A DNA stretch of 64,000 nucleotides from Candidatus Liberibacter africanus PTSAPSY (GCF_001021085.1 NZ_CP004021.1:704001-768000); one strand, 5' to 3'. Shown: positions 38,470 through 49,926, numbered from the stretch's first letter. Numbers and translations: made by a program. Notes: generated from the letters alone by a model not told the origin.

Positions 38470-40299
38470 ATGTTTCAGTCTTTTGAAGTGAAATCATCTC
38501 CCCAAAAAACATTGGAAAAAGTACATAATCTGCGATCGTGCTTTGATTCATTGGAAATAGATGCGTTTCTTATTCCTCGTGCAGATGAATTTAGGGGAGA
38601 GTTTGTAGATGAAGGTTCTGAAAGGCTTGCTTGGATTTCTGGTTTCACGGGATCAGCTGGTATAGCAATTGTATTGCGCAATAAAGCGGTTATTTTTGTG
38701 GATGGACGGTATATTGTTCAAGTGGAACAAGAAGTGGATACGGCGCTATTTACGATAAAGAATATTGCAACTCAACCGCTTGATACCTGGATAGCAAAAC
38801 ATGGTTCATCAGGACTTCGTTTAGGGCTGGATTCACGTTTGCATTCACCTTTTGAAGTGAGTTTGCTACAAAAATCGTTAGATAAAATAGGGGGGAGTAT
38901 AGTTGATTTGCCATATAACCCCATTGATCTTTTATGGAAAGATCGTCCGCAGCTATTGTATCGTAAGGTTGCAATGCAAGGGATAGAGTATACAGGGATG
39001 GATTCTCGAGAAAAGATTCGAGAGATTTGTAAGATTCTTCATACAAAGGAAGTTACGGCAGTTGTAATATGTGATCCTTCTTCTATTGCTTGGATTTTTA
39101 ATATTCGTGGTTTTGATATTCCATGTTCACCATATCCGTTGTCGCGAGCGATTATTTATGCTGATGGTAAAGCTGAAATTTTCTTCTATAAAAAGCATAT
39201 TGATGAAGAATTGAGAACATCGTTATCTGTTGTAGCTGTGGTATTAGACATGGATATGTTTGATTCACATCTTGTTTCTTTGGCTAGAACAAATATGCCT
39301 ATTTTGATTGATCCTAAGTGGATTCCTTATCGATTTTTCAAGATTATTGTCAAAGAAAATGGTTTGATAGTTAAGGATTCAGACCCATCTTGTTTATTAC
39401 GCGCCATCAAAAATAAAGTTGAAATTGAAGGTATGAAATCGGCGCATATACAAGATAGTGTTGCGATGGTTCATTTTCTCTTTTGGCTTGATAGTCATAG
39501 CTTGAATAAAATCACTGAAATTGATGTGGTCAAAAAATTAGAAATGTGTCGTGAAGAAGTGGGTCGTCAGATGGACAATCCTCTTCGTGATATTTCTTTT
39601 AATACGATAGCGGCTTCTGGTTTACATTCTGCGATTATCCATTATCATGTCACTACTAAAAGCAATCGCTTGTTACAAAAAAATGAATTGTTATTATTGG
39701 ATTCCGGTGCGCAATACGTAAATGGTACGACGGATATTACAAGAACAATAGCGATTGGTAATGTAGATTATGAAAAGAAATACTATTTTACATTAGTCTT
39801 GAAAGGGATGATATCTGTTTCTGTTGCGAGGTTCCCTCAAGGAACACGTGGGTGTGATCTTGATAGTATAGCGCGTCTTCCCCTATGGAAGGTTGGTGTA
39901 GACTTTGCACATGGCGTCGGACATGGTATTGGCTCTTTTTTACCTGTCCATGAAGGGCCGCAAGGAATTTCTAAAATGAATCAAGAGCCTCTTCAAGCTG
40001 GTATGATTCTTTCGAATGAGCCTGGTTATTATAGGCGTGACAATTTTGGTATTCGCATTGAGAATGTTCTTTGTGTTTCTGGGCCAGAAAAAATCAATGG
40101 TGGTGAATGTTTGATGCTTGGATTCGATACGCTTACTTTGTGTCCGATCAGTAGAAATCTTATACTTGTTGAAGTTCTCACCGGCGAAGAGAAGAAATGG
40201 TTGAACGATTATCATAAACGTGTTTACACCGTCCTTGAGCCACTGATAGATGATCAAGAAATTTTATCTTGGTTGTTTTCTGCTACTTTACCAATTTGA
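38470..40299 (+). CDS. pepP: Xaa-Pro aminopeptidase (M24B family)
   Basis: Metallopeptidase that removes an N-terminal residue before proline. It is 609 aa, the long three-domain form. The N-terminal creatinase-like domains start with AFLIPRADEFRGEFV and SGFTGSAGIA. The catalytic domain has the five metal ligands: Asp in LLLDSGAQY, Asp in TTDITRT, His in HGVGHGIG, Glu in LSNEPGYY and Glu in IRIENVL. The C-terminal extension has WLNDYHKRVY, as in eukaryotic-type APP1. The ATG at 38470 follows GGAAGGA. It converges on hemA. Confidence 0.94.
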   Translation: MFQSFEVKSSPQKTLEKVHNLRSCFDSLEIDAFLIPRADEFRGEFVDEGSERLAWISGFTGSAGIAIVLRNKAVIFVDGRYIVQVEQEVDTALFTIKNIATQPLDTWIAKHGSSGLRLGLDSRLHSPFEVSLLQKSLDKIGGSIVDLPYNPIDLLWKDRPQLLYRKVAMQGIEYTGMDSREKIREICKILHTKEVTAVVICDPSSIAWIFNIRGFDIPCSPYPLSRAIIYADGKAEIFFYKKHIDEELRTSLSVVAVVLDMDMFDSHLVSLARTNMPILIDPKWIPYRFFKIIVKENGLIVKDSDPSCLLRAIKNKVEIEGMKSAHIQDSVAMVHFLFWLDSHSLNKITEIDVVKKLEMCREEVGRQMDNPLRDISFNTIAASGLHSAIIHYHVTTKSNRLLQKNELLLLDSGAQYVNGTTDITRTIAIGNVDYEKKYYFTLVLKGMISVSVARFPQGTRGCDLDSIARLPLWKVGVDFAHGVGHGIGSFLPVHEGPQGISKMNQEPLQAGMILSNEPGYYRRDNFGIRIENVLCVSGPEKINGGECLMLGFDTLTLCPISRNLILVEVLTGEEKKWLNDYHKRVYTVLEPLIDDQEILSWLFSATLPI

Positions 40300-40390
40300 T
40301 GAAAATTTCATTAATTTACATACAGCATATTTTTTTATTCGTTCATTTTTAAGGAATAAATTTTCTCTTTGGAGAGGGTGAATTTTATTT

Positions 40391-41614
40391 TTAGATTTCC
40401 ATTGATGATGGTGCGCCTATTTTCATCCTTCCCCAAATCTTTTCAAGACTTGTAATCAAATGCTCTATGTCAGAATCAGTATGTAAAGGAGTGAGTGTTA
40501 TACGTAATCTTTCTTTTTTTTTGGCTACAGTTGGGTAGTTGATTGGTTGTATATAAATTCCAAATTTTTCAAGTAAAATATCAGATATTCTTGTGCATTT
40601 TTGAGAATCACCAACCATGATCGGAATAATATGGCTTTCATTAGGGATGCAAGGTATGGATTTTTCCTCAAGAGATTGGCGGAGTTTTTTTACACGTTCT
40701 AGATAATGGTTTCGTTTGCCATAATTCTTTTTAAGATATTGAATTGAGGTGATAGCTGCGCTCGCAATAGCTGGTGGTAAGGATGTGCTAAAAATAAAAC
40801 CAGAAGCGAAAGAGCGTATGAAATCACATAAACTTGCAGAAGCTGCGATATATCCACCAAATGCTCCAAATCCTTTAGCAAGAGTTCCTGATATTACGGT
40901 AATTCGATCCATAATTCCTTCGCGTTCAGATATTCCAGCACCGCGTGGTCCATGTATTCCAACGGCGTGTACTTCATCTATATAGGTTATAGCGTTATAT
41001 TTATCAGCGAGATCGCATATTTTTTTAATGGGAGCTATATCTCCATCCATGGAGTAAATAGACTCAAATATAATAATTTTCGGTGTAGAAAGTTTCATGG
41101 TGACAAGCTTTTTTTCTAGATCTTCAAGATCATTGTGATTCCATATAACTTTTTTACACCGTGCTTTATTAATGCCTTCAATGATAGAAGCATGATTGTG
41201 GGAATCGGAAAAGCATACGATATCGTCAATTTGAGAACAAAGTGTTCCTATAGTGGCCCAATTAGCAATATAGCCGGAGTTAAATATAAGGGCAGCTTTT
41301 TTGCCATGAAGCTCAGCTAATTCTTTCTCGAGCATAACATGATAGTAATTTGTCCCTGCGATATTTCGTGTTCCTCCAGCGCCTATGCCATAATTTTCAC
41401 AAGTTTTTTGAGCATTTTCGATGATTTTTGGATGTTTCCCCATTCCAAGATAATCATTAGAACACCATATTGTGACTTTTCGTGGTCCTTCGGATGAATT
41501 ATACATTGCATAAGGAAATCGACACTGCTCATATGAAAGTTCTTTAAAAACACGATATCGTTTTTCATGATGTAAATAGTTAATTTGATCTTTGAAAAAT
41601 TTTTCGAAATCCAT
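40391..41614 (-). CDS. hemA: 5-aminolevulinate synthase
   Basis: PLP enzyme condensing glycine and succinyl-CoA, the alphaproteobacterial (Shemin) entry to heme. It is 407 aa. The N-terminus has [17 protein letters not shown] and [25 protein letters not shown] is the glycine-binding block, [15 protein letters not shown] carries the PLP-ring Asp, and [12 protein letters not shown] carries the Schiff-base Lys. The ATG at 41614 gives the usual start. Upstream (41615-41833) are the palindromes TTTTGATCAAAA (41708) and TGGATATATCCA (41754). The presence of hemA and hemW implies heme synthesis or handling in this organism. Confidence 0.97.
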   Translation of the reverse strand: MDFEKFFKDQINYLHHEKRYRVFKELSYEQCRFPYAMYNSSEGPRKVTIWCSNDYLGMGKHPKIIENAQKTCENYGIGAGGTRNIAGTNYYHVMLEKELAELHGKKAALIFNSGYIANWATIGTLCSQIDDIVCFSDSHNHASIIEGINKARCKKVIWNHNDLEDLEKKLVTMKLSTPKIIIFESIYSMDGDIAPIKKICDLADKYNAITYIDEVHAVGIHGPRGAGISEREGIMDRITVISGTLAKGFGAFGGYIAASASLCDFIRSFASGFIFSTSLPPAIASAAITSIQYLKKNYGKRNHYLERVKKLRQSLEEKSIPCIPNESHIIPIMVGDSQKCTRISDILLEKFGIYIQPINYPTVAKKKERLRITLTPLHTDSDIEHLITSLEKIWGRMKIGAPSSMEI

Positions 41615-41833
41615 ATAATTATTTCTTTCTGTTGTACTGCGTGTTGATTTGCGAGCGAAATTATTTCATTGCGAACTTTATATTTTATATGATTGTAAAT
41701 AACGCTCTTTTGATCAAAATACGTAAAATCTAATATAGACTAACGTCTTATTATGGATATATCCAAATCTTTTTATTGTGCAAAAGTTTTTTGGATTTTT
41801 ATATCATGTCTTTTATGATATGAAATACGTCTT

Positions 41834-42682
41834 TTATTGGGATAAGTATTTTTGCGTTATATAGAGGGAAACGGCTGCAGCATTTGAGACGTTGAGGGAT
41901 TTAATTGTGCCCGGCATATGGAGATGAGCCATAGAATTAACCGTTTCTTGAGTTTTTTGGCGCAACCCTTTCCCTTCTGATCCTAAGATAAGGGCAATTT
42001 TTTCATTCTTTATTTCTTGTTCTAGAGGTTGTGGGCTATTGGAAGAGAGTCCTATTGTTTGGAAGCCCCAAGAGTGAATTTTTTGTAAAGCATCAGTGAT
42101 ATTGCCGATTCTAATATATGGAATATGCTCAAAAGCACCTGAGGCAGACTTTGCAAGGACAGCTGATTCAGGAGGGCTATGTAGTTTTGTAGTGATAACA
42201 GCACTACAGCCAAAGGCTACAGATGATCGTAATATGGCGCCTACATTATGAGGGTCTTTAACATGATCTAGTATGATGATTAGTTGGTTATTTTGTATTG
42301 TGTCCAGTGTTGGAGAAGGTAAATAAGCTGTTTCTAATGCGACTCCTTGATGAGCAGCTTCTTTTCCAACAAATTGGTCAATTGTTTTGGGTAGCACGGT
42401 TTTAATAGGGAAAGAATGAGATAAACTTTTATCCCAATCTAAGCGCGCCAGAGCATTTTCTGTTGCTAGTAATTGAAATATTTCTCTTTTAGGATTATTA
42501 ATTGCTGCGCTTACGGTATGAATGCCATACAGGAATAGAGTGTCTTTTTGGGATGTGTGTTGATCTTTTTTATTGGATGAGTGCATCTTTTTTCGATCAC
42601 GGTAATTCCGACGCAGTTTTGCATAGTGTGAATCTTTCGGCGAAAAGGTTTTTGCAAAATTTTTTTTTGATATTAAATGCAT
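41834..42682 (-). CDS. rlmB: TrmH/SpoU-family RNA 2'-O-methyltransferase, RlmB-like
   Basis: Likely methylates the 2'-OH of G2251 in 23S rRNA. It is about 282 aa. A basic N-terminal tail is followed by the substrate-binding domain (FLYGIHTVSAAINNPKREI) and the knotted SPOUT domain with DHVKDPHNVGAILRSSVAFG, LILGSEGKGLRQKT and the final SLNVSNAAAVSLYI. These three motifs define the family. The frame extends to a GTG at 42724, but GAGAGGA lies 10 nt before the ATG at 42682, which I prefer. The closest alternative is a TrmH acting on tRNA. Confidence 0.9.
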   Translation of the reverse strand: MHLISKKNFAKTFSPKDSHYAKLRRNYRDRKKMHSSNKKDQHTSQKDTLFLYGIHTVSAAINNPKREIFQLLATENALARLDWDKSLSHSFPIKTVLPKTIDQFVGKEAAHQGVALETAYLPSPTLDTIQNNQLIIILDHVKDPHNVGAILRSSVAFGCSAVITTKLHSPPESAVLAKSASGAFEHIPYIRIGNITDALQKIHSWGFQTIGLSSNSPQPLEQEIKNEKIALILGSEGKGLRQKTQETVNSMAHLHMPGTIKSLNVSNAAAVSLYITQKYLSQ

Positions 42683-42868
42683 AATTGTATTGTCCTCTCG
42701 AGGAATTTGTACTAAGGCTAGCACGTGCTGTGTTATTAATGTGTTTTAAAACACTAATTAGCGGATATTCGCATATTGTAAATAAGAATTTAGTCGTTTT
42801 ATATGTTGTATTGACAAGGATGCGCTTAGAAGTCATAAAGATTGCGTTATTGCGATAAGTTTCGTATA

Positions 42869-42953
42869 GGAGGGATGCCCGAGTGGTTAAAGGGGGCGGA
42901 CTGTAAATCCGTTGGTTTATCCTACGTCGGTTCAAATCCGACTCCCTCCACCA
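42869..42953 (+). tRNA. tRNA-Tyr (anticodon GTA)
   Basis: A class II tRNA of 85 nt with encoded CCA. GGAGGGA pairs with TCCCTCC. The anticodon loop CTGTAAA gives GTA. The T-arm GTCGGTTCAAATCCGAC is intact and the variable arm is long. It lies 20 bp upstream of tRNA-Gly(UCC), likely in one transcript. Confidence 0.98.
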
Positions 42954-42973
42954 TTGTGTCTTTGATTTTATGT

Positions 42974-43047
42974 GCGGGTATAACTCAATGGTAGAGTAGC
43001 AGCCTTCCAAGCTGAGTATGCGGGTTCGATTCCCGCTACCCGCTCCA
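42974..43047 (+). tRNA. tRNA-Gly (anticodon TCC)
   Basis: 74 nt with encoded CCA. GCGGGTA pairs with TACCCGC. The anticodon loop CTTCCAA gives TCC, reading GGA/GGG. The T-arm GCGGGTTCGATTCCCGC is intact. With the GCC tRNA at 2882 it serves the glycine box. Confidence 0.98.
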
Positions 43048-43134
43048 TTTTTTGTTATCGGATGGCGGTTGTGCATTTTATTTTGTGAATAATGTTAATT
43101 TCTCTATCCGTGGTCTTTTTAAGAGTTTCAATAG

Positions 43135-44349
<1,215 letters not shown>

Positions 44350-44913
44350 GGATTTTTGCGTTTATGGTTCTTAATTACAGATAATTCCGGGAAAAGTGTA
44401 TGTCATTAAATGAAGCCTATGTTTTTTAATATGTAATAATATTGACAAGATAAGTATATCTAAGCATAATCGTTGATGATAAGCGGTGCTTTTTTCGTAG
44501 GTTTTTGTGTGGTTAAATTATTTTGATGATAGCAAATTAATTTTTTCTGTTAAATATCCTTTAAATTTGGTAATTTGCGCGAATATAGGTGGGATGTTGA
44601 TTTATTTCAATCTCGGATCTTCGGGTTATCGGTTTATCTGTTTTTGTGGTTTGTAGTATTGGAATAAACGATGCGTTGGTGTTTGTTCCTTTTTTGTTTT
44701 GTTGAAGTGCGATCATTGAGTGTTCGATGGCGATATATATCGGTTATATTGTGATTTTTTGAATGATATAAAAGTATCATTGATCCTGGATATTTGTTAT
44801 CTTTGGGATCTTTGTTTGTATTTTCTATTAAAATTCTAAATAACTGTTATTGTGTATTTGCGTTACATATTGATCATTATAATATCGTGATATCATGTCT
44901 GGAAAATTGCTGT
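44350..44913. other. Long leader region ahead of the DEAD-box helicase gene
   Basis: 564 bp without a gene between aatA and deaD. It carries a consensus promoter at 44442-44470. Just downstream is AAGC-ggt-GCTT followed by T6 (44481-44496). A perfect hairpin AATGATA-taaaag-TATCATT lies at 44762-44781, and a GATCC / GGATC pair just after it. The open frame runs back to 44794, but ribosome site and homology support 44914. Confidence 0.55.
44442..44470 (+). promoter_or_regulatory. Consensus sigma-70-type promoter upstream of deaD
   Basis: TTGACA (44442-44447), a 17-bp spacer and CATAAT (44465-44470). It is one of the best matches to the housekeeping consensus in the window. Transcription would begin near 44477, giving deaD a leader of about 437 nt, or a separate small RNA. 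Confidence 0.6.
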
Positions 44914-46629
44914 ATGAAGATTTTTGAAAATATTCCTCGAGTTATAGGCGATGCGCTTTCTGAGAGAGGTTATGTTAATTTAACGTCAGTTCAAGAAGCC
45001 GTTTTGAATCCTGATCTCAGAGAAAAAGATGTTTTGGTTTCCGCCCAAACTGGCTCAGGGAAGACCGTGGCTTTTGGATTGTCTTTAGCTCCAGATCTTC
45101 TCGCAGGGAAGGATCGTTTTGGTCCAGCGGGAGCTCCTCTTGCTCTCGCAATTGCTCCTACTAGGGAATTAGCGGCGCAAGTAGGACGTGAATTAGAGTG
45201 GCTTTATGCAAAAACCGGAGTTGTTGTTGCGGTATGTATTGGAGGGGTTAATCTCCATCATGAACGTCGGGATTTGCAAAAAGGAGCGCATATTGTAGTC
45301 GGGACACCAGGGAGATTATGTGATCATATTCGAGGCAAGAGTTTAAATATGTCCCATCTCAGAGCTGTAGTAATCGATGAAGCAGATGAGATGCTTGATT
45401 TAGGTTTTCGAGACGATATAGAATTTATTTTGAATTCCTCTCCTAAGAAAAAACGTATGTTAATGTTTTCTGCTACGATTTCTCCTGCTATTACAGTATT
45501 AGCTAAGAACTATCAAAAGGATGCTGTACGTGTTAATATTATTTCTGAAAATCGTCAGCATAGCGATATAGATTATCGTGCAGTTTTGGTAGCATCTAGT
45601 GATCGTGATAATGCGGTTGTTAATATATTGAGATATTATGACGCAAAAAATGCTATAGTATTTTGTTCCACGCGTGCGTCTGTAGCGCGTTTTACCAAGG
45701 TTTTGGCGGAACACTTATTTCAGGTTGTGGCTTTGTCGGGAGAATTAAGTCAACAAGAGCGTAGTAATGCCCTTCAGGTAATGCGTGATGGAAGGGCGCG
45801 TGTATGTATAGCGACAGATGTTGCTGCGCGTGGTATTGATTTGCCAGATCTTGAACTAGTGATTCACGCTGAATTGTCTTCTAATCCTGATAATTTATTG
45901 CATCGCAGTGGTCGTACAGGGCGAGCTGGGCGCAAAGGAATAAGTATTTTTGTTATTCCTCAAAATATGCAACGTCGTGCTGAACGTTTGTTTAAAGAAG
46001 CGAATGTTTCTGTTGTGTGGGGATCAACGCCTTCAGTGGAATCAATAGTAGAGCGTGATTATACAAGAGTTCTCCAAAGTCCAGTTCTTCTAGATCCTAT
46101 TCAAGGGGATGAAAAGAAGATGATTGATGCTTTATTAGAAAAGCATGATGCCCAAACAATAGCGGCTGGTTTTTTGCGTATTCACCGTGCAGGACTCTGT
46201 GCTCCAGAAGAAGTAAGGTCTATATCGTTAAATTCTTATAAGGATCATGGTGATTATAAGAATTCAAAATTTGGAAGAAATTCAAGGGATAATTTTAAAA
46301 ATTCGTCTTGGTTCTCTTTGTCTATAGGAAGTAAGCAGAAAGCAGAAGCTAGGTGGTTGATACCTATGCTATGTCGTAGTAGTGGAATTAGTCGGCAAAG
46401 TATAGGGGCTATTCGTGTACAGCCGGATCAGACTTTTATTGAAATTTCTACGGAAGGGGCAGATCTTTTACGTCGTTCTGTGAAATTAGAAAAGGGTATT
46501 AATGTAAAATATTTAGATGGGGAAAAGCCAGATTTTAAAAACTACAGATCGCCTGGTTTTAAAGCTAGAAATTTTTCGGATAATAAGCCAATTAAGAGGT
46601 TTAAGAAGTTCAAAAGTTCAAAGAATTAG
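44914..46629 (+). CDS. deaD: DEAD-box ATP-dependent RNA helicase with DbpA-like C-terminal domain
   Basis: RNA helicase for ribosome assembly and mRNA turnover, often cold-induced. It is 571 aa from ATG 44914 (KIFENIPRVIGDALSERGY, Q motif TSVQ). AQTGSGKT (motif I), PTRELAAQV, TPGRL, DEAD (motif II), SAT (III), ATDVAARGIDLPDL and HRSGRTGRAGRKG (VI) are complete. A basic linker precedes a C-terminal domain (RWLIPMLCRSSGIS...GAIRVQ...FIEIS) of the DbpA RNA-binding type. The final 40 residues are Lys/Arg/Asn-rich. The upstream in-frame extension to 44794 has no homology. It stands alone. Confidence 0.93.
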   Translation: MKIFENIPRVIGDALSERGYVNLTSVQEAVLNPDLREKDVLVSAQTGSGKTVAFGLSLAPDLLAGKDRFGPAGAPLALAIAPTRELAAQVGRELEWLYAKTGVVVAVCIGGVNLHHERRDLQKGAHIVVGTPGRLCDHIRGKSLNMSHLRAVVIDEADEMLDLGFRDDIEFILNSSPKKKRMLMFSATISPAITVLAKNYQKDAVRVNIISENRQHSDIDYRAVLVASSDRDNAVVNILRYYDAKNAIVFCSTRASVARFTKVLAEHLFQVVALSGELSQQERSNALQVMRDGRARVCIATDVAARGIDLPDLELVIHAELSSNPDNLLHRSGRTGRAGRKGISIFVIPQNMQRRAERLFKEANVSVVWGSTPSVESIVERDYTRVLQSPVLLDPIQGDEKKMIDALLEKHDAQTIAAGFLRIHRAGLCAPEEVRSISLNSYKDHGDYKNSKFGRNSRDNFKNSSWFSLSIGSKQKAEARWLIPMLCRSSGISRQSIGAIRVQPDQTFIEISTEGADLLRRSVKLEKGINVKYLDGEKPDFKNYRSPGFKARNFSDNKPIKRFKKFKSSKN

Positions 46630-46771
46630 ATCGTATAATTGTATAGCATTTTCCTATATCAAGGTTATTTTCTATTTTAATAGATTGTCTAAAAACATAA
46701 AGGCGTTTCTGTTTTAATTCAATGTTCTTTGTCCCCTGTAAGTCTTAGATATTTGACTGTAGATACGTTAA

Positions 46772-47371
46772 TTATGATTCGTCTTCAGAATCAATGTGTT
46801 TTATTCCTACTCTAAAATAATCGTATCCGCTATAAATAGTCATGAGTGCTGAAATCCAAAGCAATATAGTGCCAGTTTCGGTAATATAGGGGATCCAATC
46901 TTTACACGCAGGTCCTGTTAGCAAAAATCCAATAGATATCATTTGAATGGCTGTTTTAATTCTTGCGATTCGTGTAACAGGAACGCTTACTTGGAGTTCT
47001 GCAAGATATTCGCGTAATCCAGATACTAGAATCTCGCGACACAAGATTGTTATGGCTGCCCATGTTGAGTAGCTGTTAATTGTTCCATCTGCCGTCATCA
47101 ATAGGAGGACAGAGGATATGAGGAGCTTGTCAGCTATAGGATCAAGCATTCGACCTATATTAGAAGTTTGATTCCATATTCGCGCAAGATAACCGTCAAA
47201 AAAATCGGTAATTGAAGCAATGGTAAATAGAGATAGCGCTATCCATCGCATTAGATATGGTGTTGCAAAGATTTCCATCTCTTGAACAAAAAAACACAAG
47301 ACTATAAGTGGCACGACTAAAATACGGCCATAAGTCAGCATATTAGGAATGTTATAGGAACGGGAAGCCAT
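46772..47371 (-). CDS. pgsA: CDP-diacylglycerol-glycerol-3-phosphate 3-phosphatidyltransferase
   Basis: Inner-membrane enzyme making phosphatidylglycerol phosphate. It is 199 aa with four or five hydrophobic helices. The CDP-alcohol phosphotransferase signature is complete: DFFDGYLAR...GRMLDPIADK (D-x2-D-G-x2-A-R-x8-G-x3-D-x3-D, about residues 59-81). The N-terminus NIPNMLTYGRILVVP is typical. It follows uvrC on the same strand with a 61-bp gap, an order often seen in Proteobacteria. Confidence 0.95.
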   Translation of the reverse strand: MASRSYNIPNMLTYGRILVVPLIVLCFFVQEMEIFATPYLMRWIALSLFTIASITDFFDGYLARIWNQTSNIGRMLDPIADKLLISSVLLLMTADGTINSYSTWAAITILCREILVSGLREYLAELQVSVPVTRIARIKTAIQMISIGFLLTGPACKDWIPYITETGTILLWISALMTIYSGYDYFRVGIKHIDSEDES

Positions 47372-47432
47372 TTATTTATCTTAAGGAATCCTGATGAAAG
47401 TTATGGGAATGATTATAAAAAGTATAATTATT

Positions 47433-49346
47433 TCATTTTGACTTATACGGTGTATTTTTATGAAAATGACTATAAATTTTACAAGCTATTTTTTTTGAAA
47501 TTCCCTTGATTGATGCTAATGTTTCCGGAGAAGATCGAGATATCATTTTTACCGTCCCAAATGATTGGAGTAGTACACGTTTACGCAAAGGTCCGATACC
47601 ATTAATTACGTCAAGTGGATTATAAGCGGCTTTTTTACGACGTCTCCGATGAGTAGTGATAGCAAAGCGATGGGCCTCATCACGAAGTCGTTGAACAAAG
47701 TAAAGAACAGGATCACGTGTATGCAACATAAGTTCCTTTCCATTTTCTATAAAAAACTTTTCCATTCCAGCATTGCGTTCTTCTCCTTTAGCAATGCTTA
47801 TAACTGTTACACGATTTTCAATATTTAATTTTTTGAATACGTTCTGTGCAGCAGAAAATTGTCCTTTCCCTCCATCAAGGATAACTACATCGGGCCAAGA
47901 AGGAAAGGAATATTCGTTTTTTTTAGAGCAAAAAGATAAACTTTTTTCATTTTTAATCAATAGGGAGAATCTCTTTTCTAATACCATATGCATCATAGCA
48001 CAATCATCTTGTGTTTTTATATCATCTGGGGAAAAATTAAACTTCCGGTATTGATTTTTTATAAATCCATTTTCCCCAACCACAACCATACATCCAACAG
48101 CACTGTGTCCCATAATATGAGAGTTATCATAGATTTCAATGCGTTTTGGAATGTGCGGCAATGCAAATTTTTGTGCAAAATCTTTCATGATTGTAATATG
48201 AGATATCTCTGAAGAAAGTTTTTGTGAATGAGATTTGCGTGCGTTGATGAAGGCTTGTTCAATAATTTTCCTTTTTTCCCCTCGTTTAGGAACCGTAATT
48301 TTGACCTTATGTCCATATTTTTTGAAAAAAGACATTTCCAGTAATTGCGACTCTTCCACTTCTTCTGACAGTAAGATATTTTCTGGGCAAGGCTTATCTT
48401 CGTAAAATTGTCTAAGAAAATGGCTCAAAATATTTGCGTTTGTTGATTGAGGATCTGTTTTTAAAAAGAAAGTACAGGTTCCTCTATTTTGTCCAAAGCG
48501 AAAAAAGAAAGTTTGGATACAAGCAATATTTTTATCATGATAAATCGAAAAGAAGTCCATTGTTTTATAATCAAAATCGCTATGGTTTTGGATATGAGAA
48601 AGTGCTACTAGCCTATCACGATATATAATTGCAGATTCATAGTCTTCATGTATTGTTGCCTGATTCATTTGGGAGGAAATTTTTTCTTTTAGATCATGAT
48701 TTCGTCCAGAGAGAAATTCTTTCGTTTCATTGACAAATTCCATGTATTTTTCTGCGCTTATTTCTCCTGTACATGGTCCAGAACAACGTTTTATTTGAAA
48801 AAGAAGGCAAGGTCTTGATCTACATCCAAATATACTATCAGGACAACTGCGAAGAAAAAAAGCACGTTGGAGAGAATCAATGGTTTTTTCTACGGCGTCG
48901 ACAGATGCGAAGGGACCAAAATAACTCCCTTTTATGATAGGTGGGAATCGGTGTTTATACAAGGCTGGGATTTTTTGTTTGTCTGTTATGAGAATATAGG
49001 GGAAAGATTTATCATCGCGTAATAATATATTAAAACGAGGTTTCAAGCGTTTGATCATGCTCGCTTCTAGAAGTAGCGCTTCTGATTCTGTTCGGGTGAT
49101 AGTAACCTGTATGTTTTTTATTTTACTAATCATATGCATGATTCGATTCGTATGATTTTTACGTTGTGCATAATTTTTAATACGTTTTTGCAGATTATAA
49201 GCTTTGCCTACATATAAAACTTTTCCAGCAGCATCTAACATCTGATACACTCCTGGGCATTTTGGAATTTGTTTGCTAATTGTTTGTATAATATCCATGT
49301 TTTTTGTTTTATTGATATTTTGATTAATCATACTGATAAGAAGCAT
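47433..49346 (-). CDS. uvrC: Excinuclease ABC subunit C
   Basis: Dual-incision nuclease of nucleotide excision repair. It is up to 637 aa. The GIY-YIG domain is GVYQMLDAAGKVLYVGKA (3' incision). A UVR domain for UvrB contact is around HEDYESAIIYRDRLVAL. The RNase H-like 5'-incision domain has EIYDNSHIMG and VVILDGGKGQ. A C-terminal double helix-hairpin-helix has INGIGPLRKRVLLQSFG and IKGISKKIACKI. The start is unsure: ATGs at 49346, 49331 and 49298 all lack a good ribosome site; homology begins near 49298. It precedes pgsA. Confidence 0.94.
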   Translation of the reverse strand: MLLISMINQNINKTKNMDIIQTISKQIPKCPGVYQMLDAAGKVLYVGKAYNLQKRIKNYAQRKNHTNRIMHMISKIKNIQVTITRTESEALLLEASMIKRLKPRFNILLRDDKSFPYILITDKQKIPALYKHRFPPIIKGSYFGPFASVDAVEKTIDSLQRAFFLRSCPDSIFGCRSRPCLLFQIKRCSGPCTGEISAEKYMEFVNETKEFLSGRNHDLKEKISSQMNQATIHEDYESAIIYRDRLVALSHIQNHSDFDYKTMDFFSIYHDKNIACIQTFFFRFGQNRGTCTFFLKTDPQSTNANILSHFLRQFYEDKPCPENILLSEEVEESQLLEMSFFKKYGHKVKITVPKRGEKRKIIEQAFINARKSHSQKLSSEISHITIMKDFAQKFALPHIPKRIEIYDNSHIMGHSAVGCMVVVGENGFIKNQYRKFNFSPDDIKTQDDCAMMHMVLEKRFSLLIKNEKSLSFCSKKNEYSFPSWPDVVILDGGKGQFSAAQNVFKKLNIENRVTVISIAKGEERNAGMEKFFIENGKELMLHTRDPVLYFVQRLRDEAHRFAITTHRRRRKKAAYNPLDVINGIGPLRKRVLLQSFGTVKMISRSSPETLASIKGISKKIACKIYSHFHKNTPYKSK

Positions 49347-49926
49347 TTTTTAATTTAAAATAGAAATTTAAATATATATTATAAGGTACCAATTCTTATT
49401 TATATATATCACTAGTATTGTTATATTGTTTTTTATAGTAAGCAAGAACATTAAGGTTATTTATTCATTAGTATAATAGATATATACAATATATAACTTA
49501 GTTTAAAACTGTGGATTAAATATGAGTTGCATTTTGGGGATTTACATTCTTACAATGTTTCGTTAAGTTTTATATCGTAATGTGAAAATGGAGTGATCCT
49601 TTACGTTATAGAATTATAGTGGTGATCACGCGGTGGTAAGTTTCAGTTACTATGAATCTATTCATTAAGGGCGGTTTTCTTATAATGGATAAAATGGATG
49701 TTGTTTTTGCAACTTATTATTTTTGATATTTGGGAAAATATAATAAAGATCAAAAACTCTTTTTATTATGCCCGTTTTTGATGTATAACAGGATCAATAG
49801 TTTCCATCGTTACTTTCCTTTTGTATGATTGGAGATGATGATGGGAGTTGCAATAGTCTTGATTTTTTGAGGCTTTTAGGGTATATCAACTTCCTTTTGG
49901 GATGTACTTTTTATGGAGATAATATA
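49347..49926. other. Intergenic region between uvrC and the outer-membrane protein gene
   Basis: 580 bp, divergent promoters expected. No second gene; the open frame at 49825-49926 is an upstream extension of the Omp frame with no homology. GTGATCAC (49622) is a palindrome. A TATAAT near 49739 may be a -10 for the Omp gene, with a poor -35. The Omp ribosome site GGAG is at 49915-49918. Confidence 0.4.

Noticed and set aside
41800..41823. ATATCAT / ATGATAT hairpin as terminator of rlmB
   Set aside because: On the minus strand it is followed by A residues rather than U.
42597..43076. 159-codon minus-strand frame
   Set aside because: It runs antisense through two tRNA genes and through the rlmB start; a typical tRNA-shadow frame.
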